A DNA stretch of 35,290 nt from Nitrospinaceae bacterium (GTDB taxonomy: Bacteria; Nitrospinota; Nitrospinia; Nitrospinales; VA-1), in assembly GCA_029261475.1 (NCBI GenBank), contig JAJDBG010000039.1, positions 84,271-119,560 of the forward strand. The letters are read 5' to 3'. Below, in pieces: positions 17,344 to 26,136 of the stretch. The translations under genes and the position numbers were made by a program. Under the pieces are notes generated by a model that did not search any database, was not told the DNA's origin, and saw nothing but the letters and a program-made list of their open reading frames with translations. Position 1 is the stretch's first letter. Each line of letters starts with the position of its first letter.

Positions 17344-18227
17344 ACCTTACTTTATTTGGAAATCAGGCATCGACCGCAACTCTGGGGAAGTTGAGTACTT
17401 CTCGCAAACTTGGGAAACGGTCCAGAAATAAAAAAACAAGTTCCGATCGCCTGGCCTGGAAACACACGAGCCATTTTCTGAAAAGTTGTTTCATTAAAAC
17501 GCTGATAACAACAATCGTTGCAGGAACAATTTATTATTCTTTTCTATTTTTGACGGAGTCACCTTACTTTTCAGTTCAGAAAATTTATTTCCAAGGACTC
17601 GAAAAGGTGAGTGACGCAGAATTGCTAAAACAAGTGGGGCCTATTCAGGGGAAAAATATTTTCTTTCTTGATTTAAAAGAGATCGCCAATCGACTTGCAG
17701 AGCGTCCCTGGGCTCTCAGTGTTTCGGCGGCACGAGCGTTTCCCGATGCCATTCGTTTCGATATAAAACAGCGCACGCCGTTTGCACGTATTCAACTGGA
17801 TCAAGTCTATGTGATGGATAATTTTGGAGTTGTTCTAGAAGCAGATAATCCCATCTACAAGGACTTGCCATTGGTATCAGGAGACCGTTCGAAAAAACCT
17901 CAATTGGGAAATTCTGCGGCAACAGACGAAATGATACTGGGATTGCAAACGATGAATTATTTTAATCAACTGCCATTCTTCAAAAATCAGCCGATCGTCA
18001 AAGCAGAGTTTGCTGGAGAAAAACGCATTGTATTTATCACTCGCGATCAAGGGGTTCGTTTGATAGCCGACCTGAGTCGTCTCTCTGAAGGAATTCAAAA
18101 ATTTCGGATCGTTCTCGACATTATGGAAAATGATGAAAAAAATGCGGCTTTATTCGACCTTTCTTATAAAGACCGCGTGATTGTAAAAATGAAACAAGGC
18201 TTGGCAAAAAAGGCAGGCAAAGCCTAA
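17340..18227 (+). CDS. ftsQ: Cell division protein FtsQ
   Basis: A 295-residue bitopic membrane protein. A basic cytoplasmic region (about 1-55) precedes one membrane segment (about 57-76). A POTRA domain begins at FSVQKIYFQGLEKVSDAELL, and the FtsQ beta domain follows. FtsQ bridges early and late divisome proteins and binds FtsL and FtsB. The cytoplasmic part is long and very rich in Lys, Arg and Ser. The ATGA overlap with ddl and the position before ftsA support the call. Confidence 0.92.
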   Translation: MNLTLFGNQASTATLGKLSTSRKLGKRSRNKKTSSDRLAWKHTSHFLKSCFIKTLITTIVAGTIYYSFLFLTESPYFSVQKIYFQGLEKVSDAELLKQVGPIQGKNIFFLDLKEIANRLAERPWALSVSAARAFPDAIRFDIKQRTPFARIQLDQVYVMDNFGVVLEADNPIYKDLPLVSGDRSKKPQLGNSAATDEMILGLQTMNYFNQLPFFKNQPIVKAEFAGEKRIVFITRDQGVRLIADLSRLSEGIQKFRIVLDIMENDEKNAALFDLSYKDRVIVKMKQGLAKKAGKA

Positions 18228-18245
18228 TTTAAAGGAAATAATTGC

Positions 18246-19478
18246 ATGGCCAAACAAGAACAATATCTAGTCGGTCTCGACATTGGTACTACCAAAATCG
18301 TGTGCATCATAGGCGAGATGGGAGCCCACGGCGAAATTGACATCATCGGTCTGGGGCAGTATCCGTCTCGCGGTCTGCGAAAGGGCGTGGTGGTGAATAT
18401 TGACGCTACCGTCGAATCCATCAAGAGTGCCGTGGAAGAAGCGGAGTTGATGGCCGGTTGTGAAATCGATTCTGTTTTCGTTGGCATCGCAGGTGGCCAC
18501 ATCAACAGCTTGAACAGTCACGGGATCATAGCGGTCAAAGGCAAAGAGGTCCATCAAAAGGACATCGACCGGGTTATCGAAGCGGCCAAGGCAATCGCTA
18601 TTCCTCTGGATCGCGAGGTCATTCATGTTCTTCCGCAGGAATACATTGTAGACGATCAAGACGGGATCAAAACCCCATTGGGCATGTCGGGAGTTCGGCT
18701 TGAGGCAAAAGTACATATCGTCACAGCCGCTGTTACTTCAGCACAAAACATTGTCCGCTGTGTCAACAAGGCGGGTTTGGAAGTTCAGGATATCGTTCTT
18801 GAACAATTGGCTTCAAGCGAATCGGTTTTGTCTGCAGATGAAAAGGAACTGGGTGCCTTATTGATAGATATCGGCGGAGGCACTTCTGACCTTGCTATTT
18901 TTTATCAGGGTTCAATCAAGCACACCTCGGTCTTGACCATCGCGGGATCGCAAATGACCAACGATATCGCAATCGGTTTACGAACACCGAATGAAGAAGC
19001 TGAAAAGGTAAAACACAATTACGGGTGCGCTCTTTCGTCGCAGGTGGAAGAAAATGAAATGATTGAGGTACCTAGTGTGGGGGGACGCGAACCACGAAAA
19101 ATCTCTCGTCAGATTTTGAGTGAGATCATCGAATTACGCGCCCGCGAAATGTTTGAAATCATGAACAACGAGGTCAGCAACTCGGGCTACCGCGACATCA
19201 TTTCCTCTGGAGTCGTTTTAACCGGAGGCGCGGCAAATATGAAGGGAATGGCTGATCTTGCTGAAGAGGTATTCCAACTTCCAGTGCGTGTAGGCTCGCC
19301 TATGCACCTGGGTGGACTCATCGATGTCGTCAACAGCCCAATGTACGCTACCAGTACGGGGCTTTTGCAATACGGTCAACGGTCCTACAAAAGTGGAGCT
19401 ATTAGAGAACTTAAAGGACGTCATTTATTCGATAAAATTTTCAGCCGAATGAAAGATTGGGCTGAAGACTTTTTTTAA
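18246..19478 (+). CDS. ftsA: Cell division protein FtsA
   Basis: A 410-residue actin-like ATPase that tethers FtsZ to the membrane. Phosphate-1 loop VGLDIGTTKIVCIIGE is near the N-terminus; the 1C-domain region follows; IDIGGGTSDLAIF is the phosphate-2 loop and VLTGGAANMKGM the adenosine motif. The C-terminus (LFDKIFSRMKDWAEDFF) has the pattern of the amphipathic membrane-targeting helix. It lies 18 bp after ftsQ, with AAAGGAAA as ribosome site. Confidence 0.97.
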   Translation: MAKQEQYLVGLDIGTTKIVCIIGEMGAHGEIDIIGLGQYPSRGLRKGVVVNIDATVESIKSAVEEAELMAGCEIDSVFVGIAGGHINSLNSHGIIAVKGKEVHQKDIDRVIEAAKAIAIPLDREVIHVLPQEYIVDDQDGIKTPLGMSGVRLEAKVHIVTAAVTSAQNIVRCVNKAGLEVQDIVLEQLASSESVLSADEKELGALLIDIGGGTSDLAIFYQGSIKHTSVLTIAGSQMTNDIAIGLRTPNEEAEKVKHNYGCALSSQVEENEMIEVPSVGGREPRKISRQILSEIIELRAREMFEIMNNEVSNSGYRDIISSGVVLTGGAANMKGMADLAEEVFQLPVRVGSPMHLGGLIDVVNSPMYATSTGLLQYGQRSYKSGAIRELKGRHLFDKIFSRMKDWAEDFF

Positions 19479-19498
19479 ACAACCTGGGAGGGTAAAAA

Positions 19499-20677
19499 AT
19501 GTCATTAATAGAATTTGAATCAGAAAATCTGTACTCGGCCAGTATCAAGGTCATAGGCGTTGGCGGTGGCGGCACAAATGCCGTCAATTCCATGGTACGA
19601 AGTCAAATACGTGGCGTAGATTTCATGGTGGCCAACACCGATATCCAATCACTTGAGGCTTCAAAATGCCCTGGCAAAATACAAGTGGGTGGAGAGCTAA
19701 CGCGCGGTCTCGGTGCAGGGTCAAATCCTGAAATCGGTCAACGTGCGGCACTTGAAAGCGAAGATCAAATTCGCGACAGCCTTGAAGGTGCGGACATGGT
19801 ATTCATCACCGCTGGTATGGGAGGCGGCACGGGAACCGGAGGCGCGCCAATCATCGCTCGAATCGCCAAAGAGTCGGGCGCGCTAACCGTTGGCGTTGTC
19901 ACGAAACCATTTTCGTTTGAAGGCAAACGCAGAATCCGTCAAGCGGAAGAAGGTATAGCAGAATTGGAAAAAGCAGTCGATACTTTGATCGTCATCCCCA
20001 ATCAAAAATTGCTCAGCTTCGTAGGAAAGCAAACTTCTCTTACGGGAGCCTTCGGCATTGTTGATGATGTTTTAAAACAAGCGGTGTGCAGTATTTCTGA
20101 CTTGATTGTTATTCCGGGTCTCATCAACCTGGACTTTGCAGATGTGAAGACCATCATGTGCGATATGGGAAAAGCCTTGATGGGAAGCGGAACAGCGGCA
20201 GGAGAAAATCGCGCTATCGAAGCCGCTCAAAAAGCCATCTCAAGTCCGTTATTGGACGAGGCAACTGTGGAAGGTGCGCGTGGCATCCTCATCAATATCA
20301 CCGGTGGCGAGGACATGAGTCTACTGGAAGTCGACGAAGCTTCTACGCTGATACAAAACAGTGCGCACGAAGATGCGCATATTATTTTTGGTTCGGTGAT
20401 CGACGATAGTCTGGATGGGCAAATACGGGTCACCGTCATAGCAACGGGTTTTGATTCTCAATCAATGACTGCAAGTACTCCAGAAGTGGCCAGCCCGGAA
20501 GTGGAAAAACCTGCAACATCGTTTGAAATTCCGAAGACACCCTCGAAGGAAAGTACCACACCCTACAAACATTTGAAGAGTCTGGCAAACTCCATCAAGG
20601 AAGATAATCCCGAAGATTACTCTGCGATGGCAGTCAACTTCGACATTCCAACTTTTCTAAGGAAGCATGCGGACTGA
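19499..20677 (+). CDS. ftsZ: Cell division GTPase FtsZ
   Basis: A 392-residue tubulin homologue that forms the Z ring. The N-terminal [13 protein letters not shown] loop, the GTP-binding tubulin signature GGGTGTG (108-114) and the T7-loop region [11 protein letters not shown] are present. After a variable linker (about 320-375) the protein ends in a conserved C-terminal peptide ([12 protein letters not shown]) that would bind FtsA. The ribosome site GGGAGGGT is strong, fitting the high FtsZ level needed. ftsZ ends the dcw run; the next gene is convergent only 28 bp away and no terminator is visible between them. Confidence 0.98.
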   Translation: MSLIEFESENLYSASIKVIGVGGGGTNAVNSMVRSQIRGVDFMVANTDIQSLEASKCPGKIQVGGELTRGLGAGSNPEIGQRAALESEDQIRDSLEGADMVFITAGMGGGTGTGGAPIIARIAKESGALTVGVVTKPFSFEGKRRIRQAEEGIAELEKAVDTLIVIPNQKLLSFVGKQTSLTGAFGIVDDVLKQAVCSISDLIVIPGLINLDFADVKTIMCDMGKALMGSGTAAGENRAIEAAQKAISSPLLDEATVEGARGILINITGGEDMSLLEVDEASTLIQNSAHEDAHIIFGSVIDDSLDGQIRVTVIATGFDSQSMTASTPEVASPEVEKPATSFEIPKTPSKESTTPYKHLKSLANSIKEDNPEDYSAMAVNFDIPTFLRKHAD

Positions 20678-20705
20678 AAAATTAACCCCCTCCCAGGACT
20701 AAATT

Positions 20706-21509
20706 TCAGTTCGCTCCCCGCCCCCCAACCTCGGTTCCAACAGGAGCCAGGGGTTCGGGGGGATTTTTTTCTTCCCCCTTCTCAACATCCAAGCCTGACA
20801 ACTGAGCGACCCAAGGAAAACGTTCATACTCCGCACTGACATAACCCAGGTTGAATACAGTAGGACTACGCATAACCTCTCCAGCACTTGCATAATACGT
20901 CTTCAGCAGACGATCCCAAAAAAAGTTGGTGATACCATAATTGCCCTGCTCATTATGAAAATGATGCGCCATATGTAATTTCTTCATTTTTTTGAGGATG
21001 GGCAGGCGCGGTGTATAGGCCAAATGCTGAATGCAATGGCAAAACTCGTAAAAACAGGTGACCCACATTCCCATAGCCATTCCGGCAAATACTCCTGCGA
21101 GACCGCCTATGAGCCAACCGGCCGGTACTGTAATGAGCAGGATGGTGGGGAGCGTGGTCGGCAAAGCACCGAACAGGACTTCCAAATCATTGGGATCCTG
21201 ATGGTGATCAAAATGGATACGCTTCCAAAGCTCTGCTGTGCGAGGTGATTTGTATAGGTATCGTCCATGCAACACAAAGCGATGCAGTAGATACCAAGAG
21301 AGCGCATAAAGAACGGGAGTAGCGGCAACGACTAAAGCAACAGAAACCACAGATTCCACCCAGTAAAGCGCAAGGGCAAGTCCAACGACAGACAAAGCTA
21401 AATAAACTCGAATTGCCGGGTAGGCAAAATAGGCGTTGACCAAATCGCGTAACGACATACGGTCTAGATAATGTTTCCTGCCATCCCACAATTCTGAACG
21501 AAAAAACAA
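20706..21509 (-). CDS. Fatty acid hydroxylase superfamily membrane enzyme
   Basis: A 267-residue membrane protein with hydrophobic segments at about 33-72 and 118-155. It has the di-iron histidine clusters of the fatty acid hydroxylase/sterol desaturase/carotene hydroxylase group: HRFVLH (76-81), HFDHH (99-103), HCIQH (158-162) and HMAHHFH (179-185). Such enzymes use O2 to hydroxylate lipid chains; the substrate cannot be read from the sequence. The last 30 residues are proline- and glycine-rich and may be disordered. It lies 30 bp downstream of the DUF547 gene on the same strand, probably cotranscribed. Confidence 0.88.
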   Translation of the reverse strand: MFFRSELWDGRKHYLDRMSLRDLVNAYFAYPAIRVYLALSVVGLALALYWVESVVSVALVVAATPVLYALSWYLLHRFVLHGRYLYKSPRTAELWKRIHFDHHQDPNDLEVLFGALPTTLPTILLITVPAGWLIGGLAGVFAGMAMGMWVTCFYEFCHCIQHLAYTPRLPILKKMKKLHMAHHFHNEQGNYGITNFFWDRLLKTYYASAGEVMRSPTVFNLGYVSAEYERFPWVAQLSGLDVEKGEEKNPPEPLAPVGTEVGGRGAN

Positions 21510-21539
21510 TGTAAACTCCTCAATTTGAACCAGGGGGAA

Positions 21540-22343
21540 TCAACGCTCATTCAGCCCCCAGTCATAATCAAAATACGAAACCCCTATGTCAGGGCGATTG
21601 ATAAACTTTCGATCTTCTACAGAAAGGTACCCGCCAATAAAAGGTATCACCCCACCTTTGGACTCGAAATCCTCCGCAAACCATTTGAATATGGAAGAAA
21701 TGCGAACTCGCTTGTCTTTGCGATCGAGCTCAAGTCCTTTACCAGAGTTGGCAACAAACTTTTTCATCTGCCCATCTAATTGTTCGTACAATTTTTCAGG
21801 AACAAATGCCGACTTCGCTAAATCGGGACAACTGACAGAGGCGCAGACAATCGCAACGTGGATGCGCGGCTCCCCCATTTTTCGGAGGATCTCATGCTCA
21901 ATGTCGTTTAAAGTTCTCTCCTCGCCCGCCACCTTACCCGCGGGTCGATTCCAGACAGACTTAAAAATACTTCCAATATCCTTGATGCTTTCAACAGGGT
22001 AATGATCCACCACCATTTTCACAGCAAGAATATTATAAACATTGATCCAAAAAGCCAAAATCTCTTCACGCTCATTCAAACTCGTCAAATCGGCTTTTTC
22101 CAAATCTTGTACTAATTTTGAAAATTGCGGAACCGATTTTAATCCCTTATAGTCCACCACATTGAGTTGGATTCCCCTGATATTTTTTGTGGAAACATTC
22201 TCTTTTAAGATACTATCCCACGCAGAAAAATCAAAGCTCTTAGCCTGTGCCGAACTAACTATAAACGTTAACGTCAACAGTATCATAATTGCAAAAAGAA
22301 AGGCAGGCCCTCTTCCTTTTTTAAGATTCCGAAATGAATGCAT
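21540..22343 (-). CDS. Exported DUF547 family protein
   Basis: A 267-residue protein with a signal peptide: basic start, hydrophobic core about 14-32, and a likely cut after AQA near residue 35. The rest carries the DUF547 hallmarks: ILAFWINVYNILAVKMV, then IHVAIVCASVSCPDL with its conserved Cys pair. DUF547 proteins are mostly periplasmic or lipoprotein-like and their activity is not well established; a Cys/His hydrolase-type fold has been suggested. It is the first gene of a two-gene unit with the fatty acid hydroxylase, so a role in envelope lipid or surface chemistry is possible but only inferred. Confidence 0.87.
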   Translation of the reverse strand: MHSFRNLKKGRGPAFLFAIMILLTLTFIVSSAQAKSFDFSAWDSILKENVSTKNIRGIQLNVVDYKGLKSVPQFSKLVQDLEKADLTSLNEREEILAFWINVYNILAVKMVVDHYPVESIKDIGSIFKSVWNRPAGKVAGEERTLNDIEHEILRKMGEPRIHVAIVCASVSCPDLAKSAFVPEKLYEQLDGQMKKFVANSGKGLELDRKDKRVRISSIFKWFAEDFESKGGVIPFIGGYLSVEDRKFINRPDIGVSYFDYDWGLNER

Positions 22344-22383
22344 CAGTTCAACTCTCCATATTTTTTTAAAGCAATTTATCAGA

Positions 22384-22407
22384 TATAATCTAGAGATTTA
22401 GTATAAT
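22384..22407 (+). promoter_or_regulatory. Candidate duplicated -10 elements before the HAD phosphatase gene
   Basis: TATAATCT occurs twice, at 22384 and 22402, 18 bp apart, in the 129-bp divergent region between the DUF547 and HAD genes. Each is a perfect TATAAT, but no good -35 was found for either. Confidence 0.3.
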
Positions 22408-22472
22408 CTCAGACCATACCCTTACAGCAACAAATCAATATTGAATCCTCACTATCAAACATTTGAATCATT

Positions 22473-23339
22473 ATGAACCAGGAAACAAGTCAAAGCTCAG
22501 CCCTGTTATCAAAAGACAGGCTCTTCATTTCAGACCTAGATGGCACCTTGCTCAACGACCAAGGTGAAATACCCGCACCAACTCTCCAGCGCCTCAATCA
22601 TTTGATTGAGCGAGGGATGAATTTCACCATTGCAACAGCGAGAAGCCAGGAATCTGCCATACCCCTGTTGCGCGGTCTCAACCTCAAACTTCCCGTTATT
22701 CTTTTCAACGGCGTGTTTCTCACCGACCTAAATACAGGAGAAGACCTCGGCGGCTCAGAGTTCATCTCCCCTGGCATTGTTGCAGACATGCTGAAAATTG
22801 TCGCACCCATTTCGCTCGATCCCTTCATCTATACCGTTTCCAGTCAGCATTTTCTCTACTATCGTCGCGCGAACAATCCTGGAGCGCAAGCCTATCTAGA
22901 CAGTTTGAACGGCGATGGACGTCTGCGTCAAGTCGAACAATTCACCTTTGAAGAGAACGAGCGTATATCAGGGTTTCTCCTGATCGACAGTGTTGACGTT
23001 CTGGAACCTATCTATATTGCATTAAAAGCAAAATATTTCGATAAACTCGCAATGTATTTTGCAAAAGATCTGTATAGTGATGGTTACTACTGGTTACAGA
23101 CCTATAATAAGAATGCGACAAAAGGACAAGCCGTCCAAAAATTGGCAAATCAGTTGAACACCCCATTATCACAGGTAACAGTTTTTGGAGATTATTTAAA
23201 CGATTTGGATATGTTTCGAGTAGCAGGCCATTCTGTAGCTGTCAGCAATGCCCTTCCCGAGGTAAAAACCCTCGCAGATGAAATCATTGGTACTAATAAT
23301 GAAGGTGCTGTTATAGACTACCTCGAATCGCAAGCCTAA
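22473..23339 (+). CDS. Cof-type HAD family phosphatase
   Basis: A 288-residue HAD hydrolase. The nucleophile motif is DLDGT with Asp21 and Asp23, motif II is in ILFNGVF, and KGQAVQKLA carries the motif III lysine. Motif IV is GDYLNDLDMF near residue 239, followed by AVSNALPEVK, typical of the Cof (type IIB cap) subfamily. These enzymes remove phosphate from sugar phosphates, nucleotides or cofactors; the substrate cannot be told here. It is probably transcribed alone, since a palindrome and a new promoter follow it. Confidence 0.92.
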   Translation: MNQETSQSSALLSKDRLFISDLDGTLLNDQGEIPAPTLQRLNHLIERGMNFTIATARSQESAIPLLRGLNLKLPVILFNGVFLTDLNTGEDLGGSEFISPGIVADMLKIVAPISLDPFIYTVSSQHFLYYRRANNPGAQAYLDSLNGDGRLRQVEQFTFEENERISGFLLIDSVDVLEPIYIALKAKYFDKLAMYFAKDLYSDGYYWLQTYNKNATKGQAVQKLANQLNTPLSQVTVFGDYLNDLDMFRVAGHSVAVSNALPEVKTLADEIIGTNNEGAVIDYLESQA

Positions 23340-23349
23340 CAATAAGGTC

Positions 23350-23390
23350 CCTGTCAGAACTTGACAGGTCGTTGGAATATATTTTATACT
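23350..23390 (+). promoter_or_regulatory. Strong sigma70-like promoter with palindrome over the -35
   Basis: TTGACA (23361-23366) and TATACT (23385-23390), 18 bp apart, lie about 75 bp before the 23466 gene. The -35 is embedded in a perfect inverted repeat, CCTGTCA-N5-TGACAGG (23350-23368). This could be a repressor site, or in RNA a weak hairpin ending the HAD transcript (there is no U run). The promoter probably starts the accessory island. Confidence 0.5.
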
Positions 23391-23465
23391 CCGCCATTCT
23401 ATACAATTACCACAAACCCAATATAGCGGTTATTACTTAATAAGGTCTTTAGAGGAGATTTCCCT

Positions 23466-24083
23466 TTGAGCGAACAAGATACGGAAAAAGAAGAAGAAGG
23501 AAAAGCGACCGGAGAGGAAGCTCAGGAGAATGCAGAAGAAACCTCCGTTGACTCGCTCTCTGATTTGAGCGAACTGGAAAAAATTAAGGCCGAACTACAA
23601 CAAGAAAAAGAAAAAGCGGCTAAGGAACTAGCGGAGGGTGAAGAAGAAGATGAAGACCTGCGAGAGGTCGACTATCTTGAAAAGCTCATTACTCTTTCTG
23701 TAAAGTTTGATCACCACGTTGGCATGTGGCTGATGACAGCCTATATCGACTGCGGAATGAAATACGACCACCGCTTATCAGAAAGTTATATGTCACAATT
23801 AGTAACAATCCAATCCTTCCTTCGATTGCTCGAAAAGGTTGATGGCGTTACCCGAGAATTGGTGACCAAAGATTGCGTTATCAAACTACGTAATTCAATT
23901 CAAATGATTCATAAAAATCTGGTCAAACCTCTCTATCGAGAAGTCGAGTTGATGAAGAAAAAACCCAAATCTGAAAGCCTCGAACTTTTCAAAACAAACT
24001 GGAACGAACGACTGGAAGATTTACAAAAAGCCTGTGACTTTGAATATCAAGTTCTTGATGTAAAAGGATTTTTTATCAAATAA
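23466..24083 (+). CDS. Acidic coiled-coil protein of unknown family
   Basis: A 205-residue soluble protein I do not recognise. Residues 1-75 are extremely acidic and lysine-rich with coiled-coil character. From about 75 it is predicted all-helical (VDYLEKLITLSVKFDHHVGM, then a His/Tyr-rich stretch), with only two cysteines, at about residues 97 and 138, plus one near the end. No signal peptide. The start codon is TTG at 23466, supported by AGGAG eight bases upstream. It heads the island of DUF1566, NHL and TPR genes, several of which share the acidic N-terminal style. Confidence 0.75.
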   Translation: MSEQDTEKEEEGKATGEEAQENAEETSVDSLSDLSELEKIKAELQQEKEKAAKELAEGEEEDEDLREVDYLEKLITLSVKFDHHVGMWLMTAYIDCGMKYDHRLSESYMSQLVTIQSFLRLLEKVDGVTRELVTKDCVIKLRNSIQMIHKNLVKPLYREVELMKKKPKSESLELFKTNWNERLEDLQKACDFEYQVLDVKGFFIK

Positions 24084-24089
24084 ACAACA

Positions 24090-24242
24090 AACACCCCGCT
24101 TGCGGGTATGCCCACAAGGGTCGCCCAAAAGAAGTAAAAAGCAGCAACCGTTAGAAGCAGGTTATTCTGAAAGGCTCTGCTGCGGGATGTGGTGCTCTGG
24201 TAAACCGAAGTCCAAAGGGCCCCGGATGGGGCCTTTTTCTTT
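24090..24242 (+). ncRNA. Candidate structured small RNA ending in an intrinsic terminator
   Basis: This gene-free stretch holds several stems: CCCG-CTTG-CGGG near 24094-24106, GCCC-ACAA-GGGT next, a longer arm closed by GCAGC and GCTGC (about 24146-24188) enclosing AACC/GGTT, and the terminator hairpin at 24218-24233. I compared it by eye with SRP RNA, tmRNA, 6S RNA, RNase P RNA and common riboswitches and saw no convincing match. It may be a trans-acting RNA or the 3' UTR of the upstream gene. No clear promoter was found directly upstream. Confidence 0.35.
24218..24242 (+). terminator. Intrinsic terminator
   Basis: A perfect 6-bp GC stem (GGCCCC-GGAT-GGGGCC, 24218-24233) is followed by TTTTTCTTT. 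It ends transcription of the 23466 gene and/or the candidate small RNA. Confidence 0.85.
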
Positions 24243-24464
24243 AAAAAAATCTCTGGAAATTCAGGAACCCAGTTGTAGTTGTCTGCAGTTATATTGAGAT
24301 AAAGTAACTATCTGATGAGCCTGCTTGCTCAACCTGTACTTTACTTTTGGCCATGAGCGACCCTTTATCAAATTAAGGGCCAGTTTTCTTAAGGTGAGCT
24401 ATCAAATACCCTAGACTCCCCGTAAGAACTTTTCTTTCATCTACCAAATTTTAAATGGAAATAT
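24243..24464. other. Gene-free leader before the NHL gene
   Basis: The 222 bp after the terminator contain no coding signal. An imperfect hairpin (CCCTT-N9-AAGGG, near 24361-24379) is present. I found no strong promoter, and the ribosome site before 24465 is only GGAA. Confidence 0.4.
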
Positions 24465-25472
24465 ATGACAGAGGAAAATACGGAATCCGTTGATGAATCT
24501 GAAGTCACTTTAGACATAGCAGAAACATCTGGCGAGACTCTACCCGAAGCAAGCCCAGAAGAACCTCAAATAGACCACTCCAAGTTATATGTTTGGGTGG
24601 CCGACTCCGGAAACGACCGAATTCAAAAATTTGATGGGAATGGAAAATTTCTCATGCAATTCGGTCGCTCAGGCGGAACTCGCGCACCCTATAGCCCCGG
24701 CGAATTCAAAACCCCATCAGCTGTTACCGTTGACCATGAAGGCAATATATGGGTAGCTGATACAGGCTGTCACAGAATCCAAAAATTTGATCCCGATGGC
24801 GACTTCATATTAGAATTCGGCAAGGAAGGATGGGGACAAGAAAAGTTTTACTGGCCTGAAGGCATCGTAGCAGAAGCGATGGGAACCATCTTGGTGATAG
24901 ACACCAACAATCATCTCATCAAACGTTACGACGACGAGGGAGAATTCCTCATGGGATTTGGCGTCGCTGGCAACTTTGATGGATTCATGAAATTCCCGGC
25001 AGCAGCAGCTCTCGATAAAGAAGGCAACATATACGTTACCGATCGAGACAACCAAAGAATCCAGATTTTCAACGAAGACGGGCAATACCAAAGCAAATTT
25101 GGAGAATACGGATTTGAAACAGGGCGTTTGAACTTCCCCGTTGGAATAGCTGTACGTAAAGACGGCTCCATCCTTGTTTCTGAAAAAAGCCAGAACCGCT
25201 TACAGCTCTTTGATCGAGAAGGAAATTCACTAACCGTCGTAGGAGAAATCGGCAAACGTGATGGTCAATTCAACTGTCCGATGGGAATTGCAGAAGACCC
25301 TTATGGATTTGTATTTGTTGTCGATACCCTAAACAATCGAATTCAGAAGTTTAACCCAGAATTGAATTTTGTCTCCAAATGGGGCGTGAACGGGAAAGAA
25401 GCCGGTCAATTTAAAAACGCCACCGGTATCTGCCTTTCTTGGGAACCCGACTGGGCTCCTCAAGACGATTAA
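24465..25472 (+). CDS. Cytoplasmic NHL-repeat beta-propeller protein
   Basis: A 335-residue protein made of about six NHL repeats from residue 40 on. Each has the pattern VADSGNDRIQKFD then G-x-FGxxG and a P-x-G/A-hydrophobic strand, enough to close a six-bladed propeller. The first 38 residues are an acidic, Ser/Thr-rich tail with no hydrophobic signal, so the protein is probably cytoplasmic. NHL propellers mostly serve as binding platforms for proteins or RNA. It precedes the signal-peptide DUF1566 gene by 22 bp and is likely cotranscribed with it and the TPR gene. Confidence 0.88.
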   Translation: MTEENTESVDESEVTLDIAETSGETLPEASPEEPQIDHSKLYVWVADSGNDRIQKFDGNGKFLMQFGRSGGTRAPYSPGEFKTPSAVTVDHEGNIWVADTGCHRIQKFDPDGDFILEFGKEGWGQEKFYWPEGIVAEAMGTILVIDTNNHLIKRYDDEGEFLMGFGVAGNFDGFMKFPAAAALDKEGNIYVTDRDNQRIQIFNEDGQYQSKFGEYGFETGRLNFPVGIAVRKDGSILVSEKSQNRLQLFDREGNSLTVVGEIGKRDGQFNCPMGIAEDPYGFVFVVDTLNNRIQKFNPELNFVSKWGVNGKEAGQFKNATGICLSWEPDWAPQDD

Positions 25473-25494
25473 CGACAATAAAAATTCAATCAGA

Positions 25495-26136
25495 ATGCCA
25501 ATTATAGAAAACAGCCCGTTCAGAAGGATTCTGTCTTTGCTGAGCATCATTGCCCTATTATCATCTTCAGTCGTTTCAGCAATAGCCGGGGAAAACGGAA
25601 CCTCATCCTCTTCCGACCCCCTGTTTGAAGGGCAAATTCTTTCCCTGACAAGACCTCCCGAAAAGTTAGTGCCTTCGGGAGACACACGTTTTCAGGACAA
25701 CAATAATGGCACCGTCTTAGACAAAACAACAAATCTCATCTGGAAAAAGACTGATTCCTATCAAGAATTAAAAAAATGGATCAACTGGGACATGGCACAA
25801 ACTTTTTTAGAAGAGTTGAATGCCAAACAATTTGCAGGACACAACGATTGGCGCCTTCCCACCCGCAAAGAACTTGAGAGTCTTTACGAAGAAGACAAAA
25901 GTATCTCCTGGAATTATTACTGGACGGAAAATACTATTCACATGGACCCCATATTTGGTAATACCAGTTGCTGTTTTTGGTCCAGTGAAACCCAGAAAGA
26001 AATGGCCTGGGGCTTCAATTACATTCGAGGCAAAGCCTATTTGAGCATGAAAGGCGGACCAGGGCTTTCCCTAACCGTTATTCGCCCTGTACGCAATGCA
26101 AAGACCGAGAAAGTAATGGAGAACACCGATGGTTGA
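25495..26136 (+). CDS. Exported DUF1566 (Lcl C-terminal-like) protein
   Basis: A 213-residue protein with a signal peptide (RR at 10-11, hydrophobic core to about 30, likely cut after AIA). A linker leads to one DUF1566 domain (about 64-202): FQDNNNGTVLDKTTNLIW, NWDMAQTFLEELN, FAGHNDWRLPTRKELESLY, a FWSSET strand and a terminal VIRPVRN. This domain has the C-type-lectin-like fold and is usually found in secreted or surface proteins. Of the eight DUF1566 loci here it is the only one with a signal peptide. The last 8 bases overlap the TPR gene. Confidence 0.88.
   Translation: MPIIENSPFRRILSLLSIIALLSSSVVSAIAGENGTSSSSDPLFEGQILSLTRPPEKLVPSGDTRFQDNNNGTVLDKTTNLIWKKTDSYQELKKWINWDMAQTFLEELNAKQFAGHNDWRLPTRKELESLYEEDKSISWNYYWTENTIHMDPIFGNTSCCFWSSETQKEMAWGFNYIRGKAYLSMKGGPGLSLTVIRPVRNAKTEKVMENTDG

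Noticed and set aside
24140-24217. Signal recognition particle RNA or 6S RNA
   Set aside because: The conserved SRP apical loop and the closing helix of 6S RNA were not found, although single short words look similar.
24100-24297. 65-codon open frame across the candidate small RNA
   Set aside because: It reads straight through a perfect intrinsic terminator, has no ribosome site and gives a Cys/Pro/Lys-rich peptide with no family character.
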